A DNA stretch of 47,208 nucleotides, from NCBI GenBank assembly GCA_030432655.1, contig JAUILA010000033.1, positions 1 to 47,208 of the forward strand, read 5' to 3'. Shown here piece after piece: positions 16,633-26,300 of this stretch (positions are counted from its first letter, which is position 1; every line of letters begins with the position of its first letter). The notes below the pieces were generated by a model. It searched no databases, was not told where the DNA came from, and was given only the letters and a program-made list of their open reading frames with translations. The stretch is from Bacteroidia bacterium. GTDB lineage: Bacteria > Bacteroidota > Bacteroidia > Cytophagales > Cyclobacteriaceae. The position numbers and the translations under genes are program-made.

Positions 16633-17285
16633 AATTATTCGCAGGCCTGGTTCTTATTTTGATTATATCAGGGTTTGCCGAATTGCCGGCCCAGGAGGCT
16701 GACTATTATTTTATTTTCCTTAACAGCAATCCGGATAAAAAGGAGTTATCCCAAGAAGAAACGGACAGTATACAATCGGCTCATCTTGATAACATTTCGA
16801 GGCTGGCACAGGAAGGCAAATTGCTGGTTGCCGGGCCATTTGAAGGCGGCGGAGGAGTTTTTATTCTGAATACCGGAGAATACAATGAGGCAGAGGAATG
16901 GATTCTTTCGGATCCGGCTGTTCGGGCAGGAAGATTCCGAATTGAAATAATACCCTGGAAGCCGGTAGCCGCTAAGCCATGCCTGGCATCGGCTGATGCG
17001 AATATGGTGAAGTATTCATTTGTACGGTACGTTCCGCATTTGACAAAGTTCAATATTCAACAGTCACCGCTCTTGTTTAGGGAACATGATACTTATATGG
17101 ATCGGGTTCGCTCCGCCCATGACGTTATAACGTACGGGGTGTTCGTCCCGCACGATGGCAGTGTCCTGATTGTCAAAGGCGAGCCGGATAAAGAGCTGAT
17201 AATGAAAGATCCCACCGTTCAGGAAGGCATGTTGTATCCGGACTTCAGAACGGTCTGGCTGGCTGAAGGATCATTTTGCCAATGA
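16629..17285 (+). CDS. Exported protein with two YciI-like domains
   Basis: A 218-residue protein with a signal peptide (about 1-22, ending LPAQ). Residues 25-115 form one YciI-like ferredoxin-type domain: YYFIFLNSNPDKKELSQEE, the conserved AHLDNISRLAQEGKLLVAGPF, and DPAVRAGRFRIEIIPWKP. Residues about 125-215 form a second, degenerate copy (YSFVRYVP..., AHDVITYGVFVPHDGSVL, DPTVQEGMLYPDFRTVWL). YciI proteins are usually small and cytoplasmic with a catalytic-type His-Asp pair, so an exported tandem form is unusual. It overlaps the aminotransferase and the hydrolase genes by four bases on each side. The reaction is unknown. Confidence 0.75.
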   Translation: MKLFAGLVLILIISGFAELPAQEADYYFIFLNSNPDKKELSQEETDSIQSAHLDNISRLAQEGKLLVAGPFEGGGGVFILNTGEYNEAEEWILSDPAVRAGRFRIEIIPWKPVAAKPCLASADANMVKYSFVRYVPHLTKFNIQQSPLLFREHDTYMDRVRSAHDVITYGVFVPHDGSVLIVKGEPDKELIMKDPTVQEGMLYPDFRTVWLAEGSFCQ

Positions 17286-18313
17286 CCGGAAAGAGAAAAT
17301 ACTGGTTGCTGCTTCCGGTCGGACTGATTGCCATATATCTCGCTGGTCCGTCTGTAAAGGGGCCTCAGCTATCACGGGAATTACCTGAAATCCCGGGAAA
17401 GCTTGAAGAACTGGAATCCTGGATTGCGTATCGCGAAGATACCACACCTATGGTCAAACCTGACAATGAGGCAAGGATAATATGGGCGGATTCGGCCCGT
17501 AAAACGAAATACAGCCTTGTCTACTTGCACGGCTGGTCTGCCAGTCAGGCAGAAGGAGCTCCATTACATACTGAACTCGCCAGGAGATACGGAATGAACC
17601 TGTATTTGCCGAGACTTTACGGCCACGGACTGGAAGAAGAATGGGCGATGAAAGACCTTACAGCCGAAAAATTGTTGCTATCAGCCCGTGAGGCTATTGC
17701 TGTCGCCCGCGAGATCGGGGACAGCATACTATTTTTTGGTACTTCGACGGGAGGAACCCTGTCTCTTTATATGGCACCGGCCGTTCCTGAGCTGGCCGCC
17801 ATTATTCTGTATTCTCCGAATATCAGGATTTATGAGTCCACCGCAGCCCTGCTTGATGATCCCTGGGGCTACCAGATTGCCCGTATCGTATCAGGAAGCG
17901 AGTATCATTACTGGGAGATTGAGCCGGAGCGTGCGCCCTACTGGTCTAACAAATATCCCCTGAAAGCCCTGACCCATCTTCAGGCCCTGGTTACCGCCAC
18001 CATGACCCAGGAAAATTTTGAGAATGTGCGAGTGCCTGTCTTTATGGGGTATTACTACAAAAATGATTCCCTGCAGGATCATACTGTTTCTGTTCCCGCT
18101 ATGCTGGAAATGTTCGATGAACTGGGAACTCCGCCGGGTAAAAAAGTGAAACAGGCTTTTCCGGAAGCAGGAGCTCATGTCATCGGCTCTTACCTGGTCT
18201 CCGAGGATCTGCCATCCGTCAGGTCAGCAACGATTCAGTTCCTGGAGGGAATAGTTGGACTACGTCCGGTCGATTCAGTGTCCTCCCTCAGTGGTACTAA
18301 CCAATCCGAATGA
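17282..18313 (+). CDS. Membrane-anchored alpha/beta hydrolase
   Basis: About 343 residues. The ATG at 17282 overlaps the previous stop as ATGA, so a TTG six bases upstream is disfavoured. An N-terminal hydrophobic segment (LLLPVGLIAIYLAG) anchors or exports it. The alpha/beta hydrolase core shows the oxyanion strand VYLHGWSASQ, a nucleophile elbow GTSTGG (Ser about 155), a likely acid in KNDSLQDHTV, and a late His in GAHVIGS. Family members are esterases, lipases or peptidases. It is the last gene of the operon. Its last 79 bases overlap the 3' end of the convergent HTTM gene, and its tail (VDSVSSLSGTNQSE) looks like an added disordered end. Confidence 0.8.
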   Translation: MTGKRKYWLLLPVGLIAIYLAGPSVKGPQLSRELPEIPGKLEELESWIAYREDTTPMVKPDNEARIIWADSARKTKYSLVYLHGWSASQAEGAPLHTELARRYGMNLYLPRLYGHGLEEEWAMKDLTAEKLLLSAREAIAVAREIGDSILFFGTSTGGTLSLYMAPAVPELAAIILYSPNIRIYESTAALLDDPWGYQIARIVSGSEYHYWEIEPERAPYWSNKYPLKALTHLQALVTATMTQENFENVRVPVFMGYYYKNDSLQDHTVSVPAMLEMFDELGTPPGKKVKQAFPEAGAHVIGSYLVSEDLPSVRSATIQFLEGIVGLRPVDSVSSLSGTNQSE

Positions 18314-19608
18314 CGAAATGGTTTCCATTCTACCTGGCTGAAATCAACTAGCGGATCATACAAAGGCTGCCCGTTACGGCCATTGAGGCTTACCAGGCTG
18401 TTAACGTGAATCCTCGGGTTTTTGATTCCCTTGTTTGCCAGGTCCGATTTAAGGATCTGAATAAATTGGTACATCATATCCGGGCGGGTAGCGATAGATC
18501 GCTGTTGTTTGGCGGTCAGGTAGTCTGAAAGTTTAACTTTGAAGGTTTCTCCTGTTTCCGGGTCTGTCACGTGTATTCCGGCATATCCTGATTTTACCCG
18601 CAGCATCATATGCCAGGAAAGGCGATGTCCCTCTTCCGTCCAGTTTACATTTCCCGGATACAGCCAGTGACGCAAAGGCAGGTACAGTTGAATCAAGAAA
18701 TAAACAAGGAAAACGGCCATCAGCAGCTTTCCTGCGGGCCTGACGACAGGGGAGGTATGCAATTCCGGGACAGGTTTTTTTCTGAAGAACAAGCGGCGAA
18801 TCTGATCCGGGGGAAAAAAGAAAATACCAAAGGCTATCCCCAGATAAGGAAATATCCCTACCTGAAAAACCGCGGAATTAAAGAGGTGAAAGAAAATAGA
18901 AATAAAGAAGGCGTACTTCCGGGTCCTTTTCCAAATTAAAGCCGGGGCGATCAGGAGATCAAACGCAATCCCACCCCAGGCTATCAGGTGCTGGAACCAT
19001 TCTTTCGTCAGCAGCGGACCAACCAGGAAATAGTGCTTTTTTGCTTCAAACCAGATGTGAACAGGCTTCGCTTCAATCCAGTCCGGATACATTTTAGCCA
19101 CCGATGCATATATATAAACAATCGTAATCTGCACCGCGAATATCAACAGGCACCATCTCGGGCAAGTCAGTGATTTAATTTCAGGATTCCGACGGGCATC
19201 CATCGAGTAATACCGGTTTGCAGGTACAATAACCATCATGAAATTCAGCAGCATGAGCAGGTAATAATGATTATTGTAACTGGTCTTCTGCATGAAGTAG
19301 ACCCCGGCCCACATGATGGCATAGAGACCCATTGAAGACCGGTAGAACAGGCCCAGCATGACAAAGATACCGGCCAGCCCCATAAGTCCGTAATAGTAAT
19401 ACATGCCATTCCCCGGCAGGGGTTCAAGCCAGGAAAAAGCCATAAAGGGGAACGTATGCTGCGGTTCTATGAAGGCTCTGTGCACCCAGCCAGTGGCGAT
19501 TGCTCCCCAGGCTTCTGCCATGATCAGGAAGCCGAAAATCATCCTGAAAAGGACGAGCGGCGCATTGTCTTTTTCCTCGAACAGCAGGGTTTGAAGTTTT
19601 TTCAGCAT
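18235..19608 (-). CDS. HTTM domain protein (vitamin K-dependent gamma-carboxylase-like)
   Basis: A 457-residue multi-pass membrane protein. The N-terminal two thirds match the HTTM (horizontally transferred transmembrane) pattern: PLVLFRMIFGFLIMAEAW, TSYNNHYYLLMLLNF, and YIYASVAKMYPDWIEAKPV. The Lys in AKMYPDW sits where gamma-glutamyl carboxylase has its catalytic-base segment. The C-terminal 150 residues form the soluble domain typical of these proteins. Bacterial members are thought to carboxylate or otherwise modify substrates with reduced quinone, but few have been tested. The 3' end overlaps the convergent hydrolase gene by 79 bases. Confidence 0.85.
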   Translation of the reverse strand: MLKKLQTLLFEEKDNAPLVLFRMIFGFLIMAEAWGAIATGWVHRAFIEPQHTFPFMAFSWLEPLPGNGMYYYYGLMGLAGIFVMLGLFYRSSMGLYAIMWAGVYFMQKTSYNNHYYLLMLLNFMMVIVPANRYYSMDARRNPEIKSLTCPRWCLLIFAVQITIVYIYASVAKMYPDWIEAKPVHIWFEAKKHYFLVGPLLTKEWFQHLIAWGGIAFDLLIAPALIWKRTRKYAFFISIFFHLFNSAVFQVGIFPYLGIAFGIFFFPPDQIRRLFFRKKPVPELHTSPVVRPAGKLLMAVFLVYFLIQLYLPLRHWLYPGNVNWTEEGHRLSWHMMLRVKSGYAGIHVTDPETGETFKVKLSDYLTAKQQRSIATRPDMMYQFIQILKSDLANKGIKNPRIHVNSLVSLNGRNGQPLYDPLVDFSQVEWKPFRHSDWLVPLREDTESTGRSPTIPSRN

Positions 19609-19698
19609 AATTCTTTACCGCAGACTACGTGAAAAGATAAACCCAATATCGAAAAAAAGCGTTAAATTCAGGAAAGCATAACAAAAACTCAACATCCT

Positions 19699-19947
19699 AT
19701 GAAAACAGTTAATACCTGCTTTAAGATTACGTACACTTCGGAACAATATGATCGTGCCCGCGAATATGTTGAGGATATGAAGAGGCATCCTGAACGCGTT
19801 TACTGGATTGGTAACAAGGGTAAAAGTGATGAAGAGCTTATTCTTTCCCATATCGCCAATCGTATTTTAAGTGGTTTTTATAACCAGTATAATTCGTGGA
19901 TGTCACAGAATCATATCATTTCTATGACCAACCGTAACTTTAACTAG
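19699..19947 (+). CDS. Small hypothetical protein (82 aa)
   Basis: Not recognised. A charged, soluble, helix-rich sequence (TSEQYDRAREYVEDMKRHPERVYWIG, then ELILSHIANRILSGFYNQYNSW) with no signal peptide or membrane segment. Its stop shares CTAG with the stop of the convergent barrel gene, a gene-gene packing seen repeatedly here, which supports its being real. An antisense reading frame across the same bases has poor protein-like composition. No functional context. Confidence 0.55.
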   Translation: MKTVNTCFKITYTSEQYDRAREYVEDMKRHPERVYWIGNKGKSDEELILSHIANRILSGFYNQYNSWMSQNHIISMTNRNFN

Positions 19948-20579
19948 AACATCACGCCCAATTCCAGGCCGAAGTAGTCATTTTTATAGATAATGTCGCT
20001 GTTAATCGCGTCAGAGGCTGCATTGATAAGTCCACGACTGTATGATATTCCGCCGAAAACCCGGGTGGTATTTCCTATCTGGTATTCAAGCCCGGCACCC
20101 ATATAGAGTGACATATCAAAAAAGCGGAAATCATCAATGACTTTAACGCTTTTATCACCGTCTTTGAGCTTTTCGCTTATTTTAATGTCGAATGTCGGGC
20201 CGAACTGGAAAAATACCCGTTTATCCAGCCCTACTTCGTTGGTATAGAATTTAAGAGTGGCGGGCAGCTGAATATATTGAAGGGAATAGGCCTGTGTGAT
20301 GCGCTCAGAACCGTCATTATAGCTGATACCGGCCCGTTTCGAGGTTAGCCAGAAACCCGTGCTGAAGTGATAATTCTCATTATTATCCAGTGAAAAATCA
20401 GCAATGGGGCCAAAGGAAAACCGAATGGCACTCCCGTCACTGTCCACCTGGGCAGCATCTGATTCTATATCAACCCGGTTAATGGAAATATTCGGGCTTA
20501 GTTTAAAACCCATCTGTATCTGGGCAAATGCCCCGCTAAAAAGTAAAGTCAATGTCAGTGTGATGAACAATTTTCTCAT
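19944..20579 (-). CDS. Outer-membrane beta-barrel protein (PorT-like family)
   Basis: A 211-residue protein with a signal peptide (about 1-19, ending GAFAQ) and alternating amphipathic strands ending in an aromatic residue (GLELGVMF), as expected for an eight-stranded outer-membrane barrel. The opening IQMGFKLSPNISINR, GPIADFSLDN, and YIQLPATLKFYTN match the PorT/OMP_b-brl_2 pattern. True PorT is a type IX secretion/gliding protein, so the divergent position next to gldB is suggestive. Many paralogues of this fold exist, so a specific PorT assignment would be overreach. Confidence 0.75.
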   Translation of the reverse strand: MRKLFITLTLTLLFSGAFAQIQMGFKLSPNISINRVDIESDAAQVDSDGSAIRFSFGPIADFSLDNNENYHFSTGFWLTSKRAGISYNDGSERITQAYSLQYIQLPATLKFYTNEVGLDKRVFFQFGPTFDIKISEKLKDGDKSVKVIDDFRFFDMSLYMGAGLEYQIGNTTRVFGGISYSRGLINAASDAINSDIIYKNDYFGLELGVMF

Positions 20580-20585
20580 CTGATG

Positions 20586-20593
20586 TATTTTTG
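20586..20593 (+). promoter_or_regulatory. Bacteroidota -7 promoter box (TATTTTTG) before gldB
   Basis: TATTTTTG fits TAnnTTTG fully and lies 24 bases before the ATG at 20618. No TTTG is seen at -33, so support is partial. It lies in the 38-base gap between the divergent barrel gene and gldB. Confidence 0.35.
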
Positions 20594-20617
20594 CGTTACT
20601 TTAGTGGTTCAAAGGTA

Positions 20618-21646
20618 ATGATAACCAAATTTTTTAATGATATGCAAAAGCTTATCCTGCCGTTTCTCCTTTGCTCATTTTTTCTATTTCAGGGATGCGG
20701 CGATGACAAGGAAGATGTCTGTGTCGAACAACCAGTAATCAATAAACCGGCGAATATTTCCATTGTTCAGTTACATAATGATTTACTTACTTCAACCAGT
20801 CGGGACAGCCTGATTAACTTGCTCAGTAATAACCCCGTAATTGCCGAAGTCTTTCTGAAGAGAAATCAATATCCGGATGATTCCGTGATGGTCTCGGTAC
20901 TGAGAAACCGGTTTGCCAACCCGGGAATAGATACGCTTCAGAGTGAAATTAAACGGGTTTTCGGAGATTTGTCGGAGCTGAATGCCGAACTGGAAACAGC
21001 TTACTCCAATCTGATCTATTATTATCCTGAATTTGAAGTTCCTCGTATTAAAACGGTTGCCACCGGTCTCGATTATGATCTGTATGTTTCTGATTCGCTG
21101 GTCGTGATTGGTCTTGATTATTTCCTGGGACCCGGTGCGAAATACCGTCCGGTCGGGCTATACAATTATATGCTTCAGCGCTACATTCCGGAATCTATTG
21201 TTCCGTCGATCATGCTTTTATACGGGATCTCCCCATCCGTCAATGTTACGGATATGTCAAACAAGACCATGCTGGCCGACATGATCACATATGGCAAGGC
21301 TTATTATTTTGCCAAACATATGCTTCCCTGCACGCCTGACAGTATCATGATTTCTTATACAGCAGAGGAAATTGACGGTACACGGGAGAATGAGGCAGTC
21401 GTCTGGACGCATTTCATTGAAAATGAATTGCTGTTTGAAACCAACCACGAAATAAAGAAGAAATATATTGAGGAGCGGCCGAAAACCTATGAAATTGGTG
21501 AAAAGGCCCCGGGACGAATTGGAACCTGGGTTGGATGGCAGATCGTCCGGGAATTTATGGACCGCAATCCGGATATAACACTTGCGGATCTGATGGCCAT
21601 TGAAGACCCTCAGGTAATTCTGAATGGCAGCAAGTATAAGCCCTGA
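20618..21646 (+). CDS. gldB: Gliding motility lipoprotein GldB
   Basis: About 342 residues. ATG 20618 or ATG 20642 (MQKLILPF) both fit; a TTG further upstream is unlikely because it overlaps the predicted promoter. The lipoprotein signal ends in FLFQGC. The body has the GldB pattern: VFGDLSELN..., YYPEFEVPRI, VIGLDYFLGPGAKYRPVG, YMLQRYIPESIVPSI, MITYGKAYYFAKHMLP, and a late WTHFIENELLFET. GldB is needed for gliding motility in Flavobacterium johnsoniae, a system linked to type IX secretion, and acts in the cell envelope. The flavobacterial gldC partner is not adjacent. It is followed by tpiA after 57 bases. Confidence 0.85.
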   Translation: MITKFFNDMQKLILPFLLCSFFLFQGCGDDKEDVCVEQPVINKPANISIVQLHNDLLTSTSRDSLINLLSNNPVIAEVFLKRNQYPDDSVMVSVLRNRFANPGIDTLQSEIKRVFGDLSELNAELETAYSNLIYYYPEFEVPRIKTVATGLDYDLYVSDSLVVIGLDYFLGPGAKYRPVGLYNYMLQRYIPESIVPSIMLLYGISPSVNVTDMSNKTMLADMITYGKAYYFAKHMLPCTPDSIMISYTAEEIDGTRENEAVVWTHFIENELLFETNHEIKKKYIEERPKTYEIGEKAPGRIGTWVGWQIVREFMDRNPDITLADLMAIEDPQVILNGSKYKP

Positions 21647-21703
21647 TGTAACATCCTCCACCTCAATTTATTAACTTTATACTAAAACAGACCTTTACAT
21701 ATT

Positions 21704-22465
21704 ATGCGTAAAAAAATAGTAGCCGGAAACTGGAAAATGAACAAGACCCTGGATGAGGGCTTAAAGCTAACTTCGGAAATTGTTAATATGGTCCCGGATG
21801 AGGTGAATAATGATGCCTTGGTGATCATTGCGCCCCCGTTTGTACACCTCACCGCAGTGAGAAACCTTTTGAAAGACCAGGACCGCGTCCATTTGGCTGC
21901 ACAGAATTGCCACAGCGAGGAGAGTGGTGCCTATACAGGTGAAATTTCCGCGTCCATGCTGGCATCCGCCGGTGCAGGTTACGTAATTATCGGACACAGT
22001 GAACGCCGGGAGTATTTTCACGAAACTAATGAGGAGCTGGCCAAAAAAGTAAATATTGCCCTGGCAAATAAATTGACGCCTGTTTTCTGTTGCGGAGAAT
22101 CACTTGAGATACGTGAGGAAGGTAATTATGTGGAATACGTTTCAAATCAGTTGAAGGAAAGCCTTTTCCATCTTCCCGACGAAGACCTGTCCAGGGTGAT
22201 TATTGCTTACGAACCGATATGGGCCATTGGAACCGGTAAAACAGCATCTTCCGAACAGGCACAGGAAATGCATGCTGCCCTCAGGAAATACATCGCTTCC
22301 GCCTACTCCGATGAACTGGCGGATAACCTGTCTGTATTATATGGTGGTAGTTGTAAACCATCCAACGCCAGGAAGCTCTTTGCCTGTCCTGATGTTGATG
22401 GAGGCCTGATAGGAGGAGCTTCCCTCTCTTCCCGTGATTTTGTGGATATTATTAAATCCTTCTGA
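21704..22465 (+). CDS. tpiA: Triosephosphate isomerase
   Basis: A 253-residue enzyme of standard length that interconverts dihydroxyacetone phosphate and glyceraldehyde 3-phosphate. Landmarks are the catalytic Lys in AGNWKMNK near the start, the catalytic His in VIIGHSERREYF, the catalytic Glu in IIAYEPIWAIGTGK with the flexible loop after it, and phosphate-binding VLYGGSCKPSN and GLIGGASL. The stop codon is immediately followed by the prmA start with no spacer, so the two are co-translated. Confidence 0.97.
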   Translation: MRKKIVAGNWKMNKTLDEGLKLTSEIVNMVPDEVNNDALVIIAPPFVHLTAVRNLLKDQDRVHLAAQNCHSEESGAYTGEISASMLASAGAGYVIIGHSERREYFHETNEELAKKVNIALANKLTPVFCCGESLEIREEGNYVEYVSNQLKESLFHLPDEDLSRVIIAYEPIWAIGTGKTASSEQAQEMHAALRKYIASAYSDELADNLSVLYGGSCKPSNARKLFACPDVDGGLIGGASLSSRDFVDIIKSF

Positions 22466-23302
22466 ATGGCGCTGACGGATTATATAGGTGTCCGTTTCCG
22501 CTGTCCCGGCGAATTTACAGAAATACTGATTGCTGAAATGGATGGCCTGGGGGCTGAATCCATGATGGAAACAGAGGATGGCCTGGAAGCGTACATGGAA
22601 GAATCCGATTTTGATGAGGCGGCCGTTAAAGACGTAATTGAGCGCTACCCCAGGGTCAATATAACCTATGAAATCACCAGGGTGGCTACCCGCAACTGGA
22701 ACGAGGAATGGGAGAAAAACTATGATCCCATTCGGGTAAATGATGAAATTCTTGTAAGAGCTGATTTTCATTCTCCGGAACCAGAAATTCCGTATGAGAT
22801 AATTATCAATCCCAGGATGTCCTTCGGAACCGGCCATCACGCCACTACATTTCTGATGTTGTCAGAACAGCTTAAGCTGGACCATCAGGGAAAACGGGTA
22901 CTGGACGCCGGATGCGGCACGGCCATACTTGCGGTAATGGCCGAAAAGAAAGGTGCCAGGGAAGTCATTGCTTATGATAATAACAGCTGGACGATTGAAA
23001 ATGCGCCTGAAAACCTGGAACTCAATCATTGCCGGAATATCACGATTCTTGAAGGAACAATCAGCACCCTGAACCTTTCCGGTAAATTTGACATTATTCT
23101 GGCAAACATTAACAAGAATGTACTTCTCGAGGAAATGTCGGAGTACGTCAGTTACCTTGAACGTCCAGGCGTATTAATACTAAGCGGGTTCTATACCGGG
23201 GATGCGGCTGATCTGGAACATAAAGCAGCCAACCTCGGACTGACCCTTCAAAACCAGGCCGTTAAAAATGACTGGATGGCGCTGGTATTCGATTACAAAT
23301 AG
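22466..23302 (+). CDS. prmA: Ribosomal protein L11 methyltransferase
   Basis: A 278-residue SAM-dependent enzyme that methylates ribosomal protein L11. The N-terminal substrate-recognition domain (about 1-100) leads to the Rossmann methyltransferase core: MSFGTGHHATT, the SAM-binding VLDAGCGTAILAV, AYDNNSWTIENA, and the PrmA-type ILANINKNVLLEEM. It starts on the base after the tpiA stop. Its own stop codon lies inside the left arm of a terminator hairpin, so transcription should end immediately after it. Confidence 0.95.
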   Translation: MALTDYIGVRFRCPGEFTEILIAEMDGLGAESMMETEDGLEAYMEESDFDEAAVKDVIERYPRVNITYEITRVATRNWNEEWEKNYDPIRVNDEILVRADFHSPEPEIPYEIIINPRMSFGTGHHATTFLMLSEQLKLDHQGKRVLDAGCGTAILAVMAEKKGAREVIAYDNNSWTIENAPENLELNHCRNITILEGTISTLNLSGKFDIILANINKNVLLEEMSEYVSYLERPGVLILSGFYTGDAADLEHKAANLGLTLQNQAVKNDWMALVFDYK

Positions 23303-23330
23303 CACTCAGGTGCTATTTATACAATTTTTT
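23297..23330 (+). terminator. Intrinsic terminator of the tpiA-prmA unit
   Basis: A nine-base stem AAATAGCAC / GTGCTATTT (23297-23305 and 23310-23318) with a TCAG loop, followed by ATACAA and six T residues ending at 23330. The prmA stop (TAG, 23300-23302) lies within the left arm. Confidence 0.8.
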
Positions 23331-23378
23331 GAGTGGTTTTGCTGTTAATAGCTAAAGCAGGAAAAGGTATATTGCCTT

Positions 23379-23386
23379 TATTTTTG
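23379..23386 (+). promoter_or_regulatory. Bacteroidota -7 promoter box (TATTTTTG) of the 1619-aa gene
   Basis: TATTTTTG matches TAnnTTTG and lies eleven bases before the ATG at 23398, just after a strong terminator. No TTTG was found at the right -33 distance; TTTTG at 23337-23341 is too far. Confidence 0.35.
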
Positions 23387-23397
23387 AATGACATCAG

Positions 23398-26300
23398 ATG
23401 ATCAAAGCACAGCTACGATACGGGCTTTTGATTCTAATTTTTCTACTATCCGCCACGGCGAGGTCTCAGCAATCGATATTGCCTGATGACAATCCAGCCA
23501 TGGGTGATACACTTGTGTCCATTCTGGAAAAGTCGGGGAATGAAAAAGTGAAAGCAACTTCGCGTTCACTTTCAGCGGTGTGGGCTTCCCTTGGACGGGA
23601 GAATGAAAAACTCGCTGCCGACCAGATCCGGCTGATGTATAATAAAAAACTCCCGGTACGTCCGTATATCTCAACCTATGCCGCTGCCCTGGTAGCCGCG
23701 GTAAACACGGAGGGTTTGAGCGGGGATAAAATTAATGAATGGCTTTCGACGGCCGGCAAGGTTATCGAGCTGCAATCCCGGAAAGACATAATGACATTCC
23801 TGAGGACCTCAGAAAACTTCTTTGTCAGCCGTGAATTATTCAGTTCAAATTCCAATCGCTTAAAAATTCTTGACGACAGCTATTCGTTTGAATATATAGC
23901 GATACCCGAACTTACTGAAGTGGCGGAGCCCCTGGCAGAATCAGATGAATTCGCAGAGGAGGAAGATTGGGACGATGATGATGCCTGGGAAGAAGATGAG
24001 CTTACTGACGAGGACTGGGACGAAGATGATGGGTGGTCAGATGATTGGGATGATGAACCTGCGGATGGTGACTGGGATACTGAATGGGAAGAAGAAGAAT
24101 GGGAAGATAAACCGGCTTTTGATGCCGCTGCAGAAATGTCCAATCTGGGCGCCAAACCATTACCGGTGGTAGAGGGTGCCGTAATCCGGTTTGATCAGGT
24201 AACCCTGAATTTTATTACGGAATACGATTCAGTTTTTCTGAACAACTCTGCAGGGGCATATAAAATCACAACACATGAGTTTGTCGGGGACGGTGGGCGC
24301 TTTGACTGGTCAATGGCAGGTCTTTCCGCGGGGAATGTTTATGCAGACCTGGGTGCGTACAGCTTTGATGTTAGAAAGCCGTACCTGGAAGCATCAACGG
24401 CAAAAATGACTTATGAAGGTAAACTAAATGAACCGGTTGATGGTCTGTTTGAGTACAAAAGTGTAAGACACGATTCCATAAGCCAGGTTACCTACCCGCG
24501 TTTCATGTCTTTTTACAGCAATATAGAAGTAGAAGGGTTCGGTCCGGATATCACCTATGTGGGCGGGTTCTCTCTTAAAGGGGCTTCCGTTTTAAGCACC
24601 TCATTGTACGGAGATCTTTCAACGGTCTATGTGGCAACAAATGAAATGCCGCGTTTCAAGGCCTCATCTGCAACATTTGAATTCATGGATACCGTCATGC
24701 TTTCAAAACGCGCCAAGGTGGTAATTTACCAGGGATATGACAGCATATATCATCCGGCGGTAAGGGTAAGGTACGAGATTCCCGGGCGGAATCTTGTGCT
24801 ACAAAAAGATAAAGGAGGATACAGGAATACCCCTTATTCCACCAGTTATTTCAATATGGATTTCACTTCGGACATTATCCGGTGGGATCTGAATTCGGAC
24901 AGCCTGGATGTTTCCATACTGGAGGCGAGACGAATGGTGCCCGCTTATTTTGAATCCATCGACCATTACAAGGTGGAGGACTATCGCGCCCTGGGAGACC
25001 AGGTTTATGATTTTAACCCGCTAAGCCTTGTGGTTGCCTATGGAAATAAATCCGGAGAGGAAGAATTTTTTGTAGCCGACCTGGCCAGGAGCTACCGGAA
25101 AGACCTGAGGCAAATGCAGGGGGCGATGCTTTTCCTGGCACAAAAAGGACTGATCGGGTACAATGCGCGTACAGGGCTGATAACGCTGAAGTCAAAAGCG
25201 AGGCATTTATACACTTCCAATTTCGGTCGTAAAGACTTTGATAATATTATTCTCTCCTCGGTCATTATGGATAAGCCCAATGCCAGCCTGAATTTCAGGG
25301 AAGGATATATGACCGTTCGCGGGGTGGAGGAATTCCGGCTCAGTGATTCACTTAATGTCGTGATTGAGCCTGACAGCAGCACCATTACCTTGTTGAAAGA
25401 CCGTAGCTTCCGCTTTAATGGTAAAATAACGGCAGGAAACTACGAATATTACGGTCGCGATTTCACCTTCCGTTATGACAGTTTCCTCATTAATTTATCG
25501 GAAATTGATTCTGTCCAGTTTTATATCAAGGATGTGAACAGCCGCGGAGGTTCCGGACGGAAAAAGATTAATAACTCCCTTGTGTCCGACGCCACAGGCG
25601 CTACAAAAGGAGTGTTGTATATTAACCGCCCGGATAATAAATCAGGTAAAATACCATATACCGATTACCCTAAATTTGATTCCGGCAGTGAATCAGTCGT
25701 ATTCTTTAATAATAAGGATATGCTCGGCGGGGTATATGATAAGTCAATAAATTTTGTTGTTCCGCCGTTTGCAGTGGACAGTCTGAGCGGGGATGACCCA
25801 ACCTCGATTAGTTTTGACGGCCAGTTTGTAAGTGAAATATTTCCAACATTTGATGCCAGGCTCGAGGTCATGGAAGATTATTCCATGGGCTTTGATTATA
25901 CAACTCCTCCGGAAGGACTGAACCTCTATGGATCTGACTCCAGATTTTATAATGAGGTCCGCCTGGATAAGGAAGGTCTCCGCGGCAATGGCAGGATTTC
26001 CCACCTGTCCATGGATATATACTCCGAAGATTTTCTTTTCTACCCGGATTCCGTTATTACCCAGGGAGATTCGCTGGTCATGAATGAACGAATGGCCGGA
26101 AACTTTTTGTACCCTGATGCACATCTGGAAAATTTCAGTATGAAATGGTCTCCTGATGAGGATAATTTTGAAGTAAAGACCGGCGAGACACCCTTCCGCT
26201 TCTATGATAATTTTGCCGCGCTGAACGGAGAAGCAACGATCAGTCAGCAGGGAATTCAGGCGAGCGGTATCGTGGAGTCCAGAGGTTCGCGATTTGAGTC

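Noticed and set aside
19615-19851. A 78-codon minus-strand reading frame
   Set aside because: It overlaps the small plus-strand gene, whose stop packs against the barrel gene; the antisense product is less plausible.
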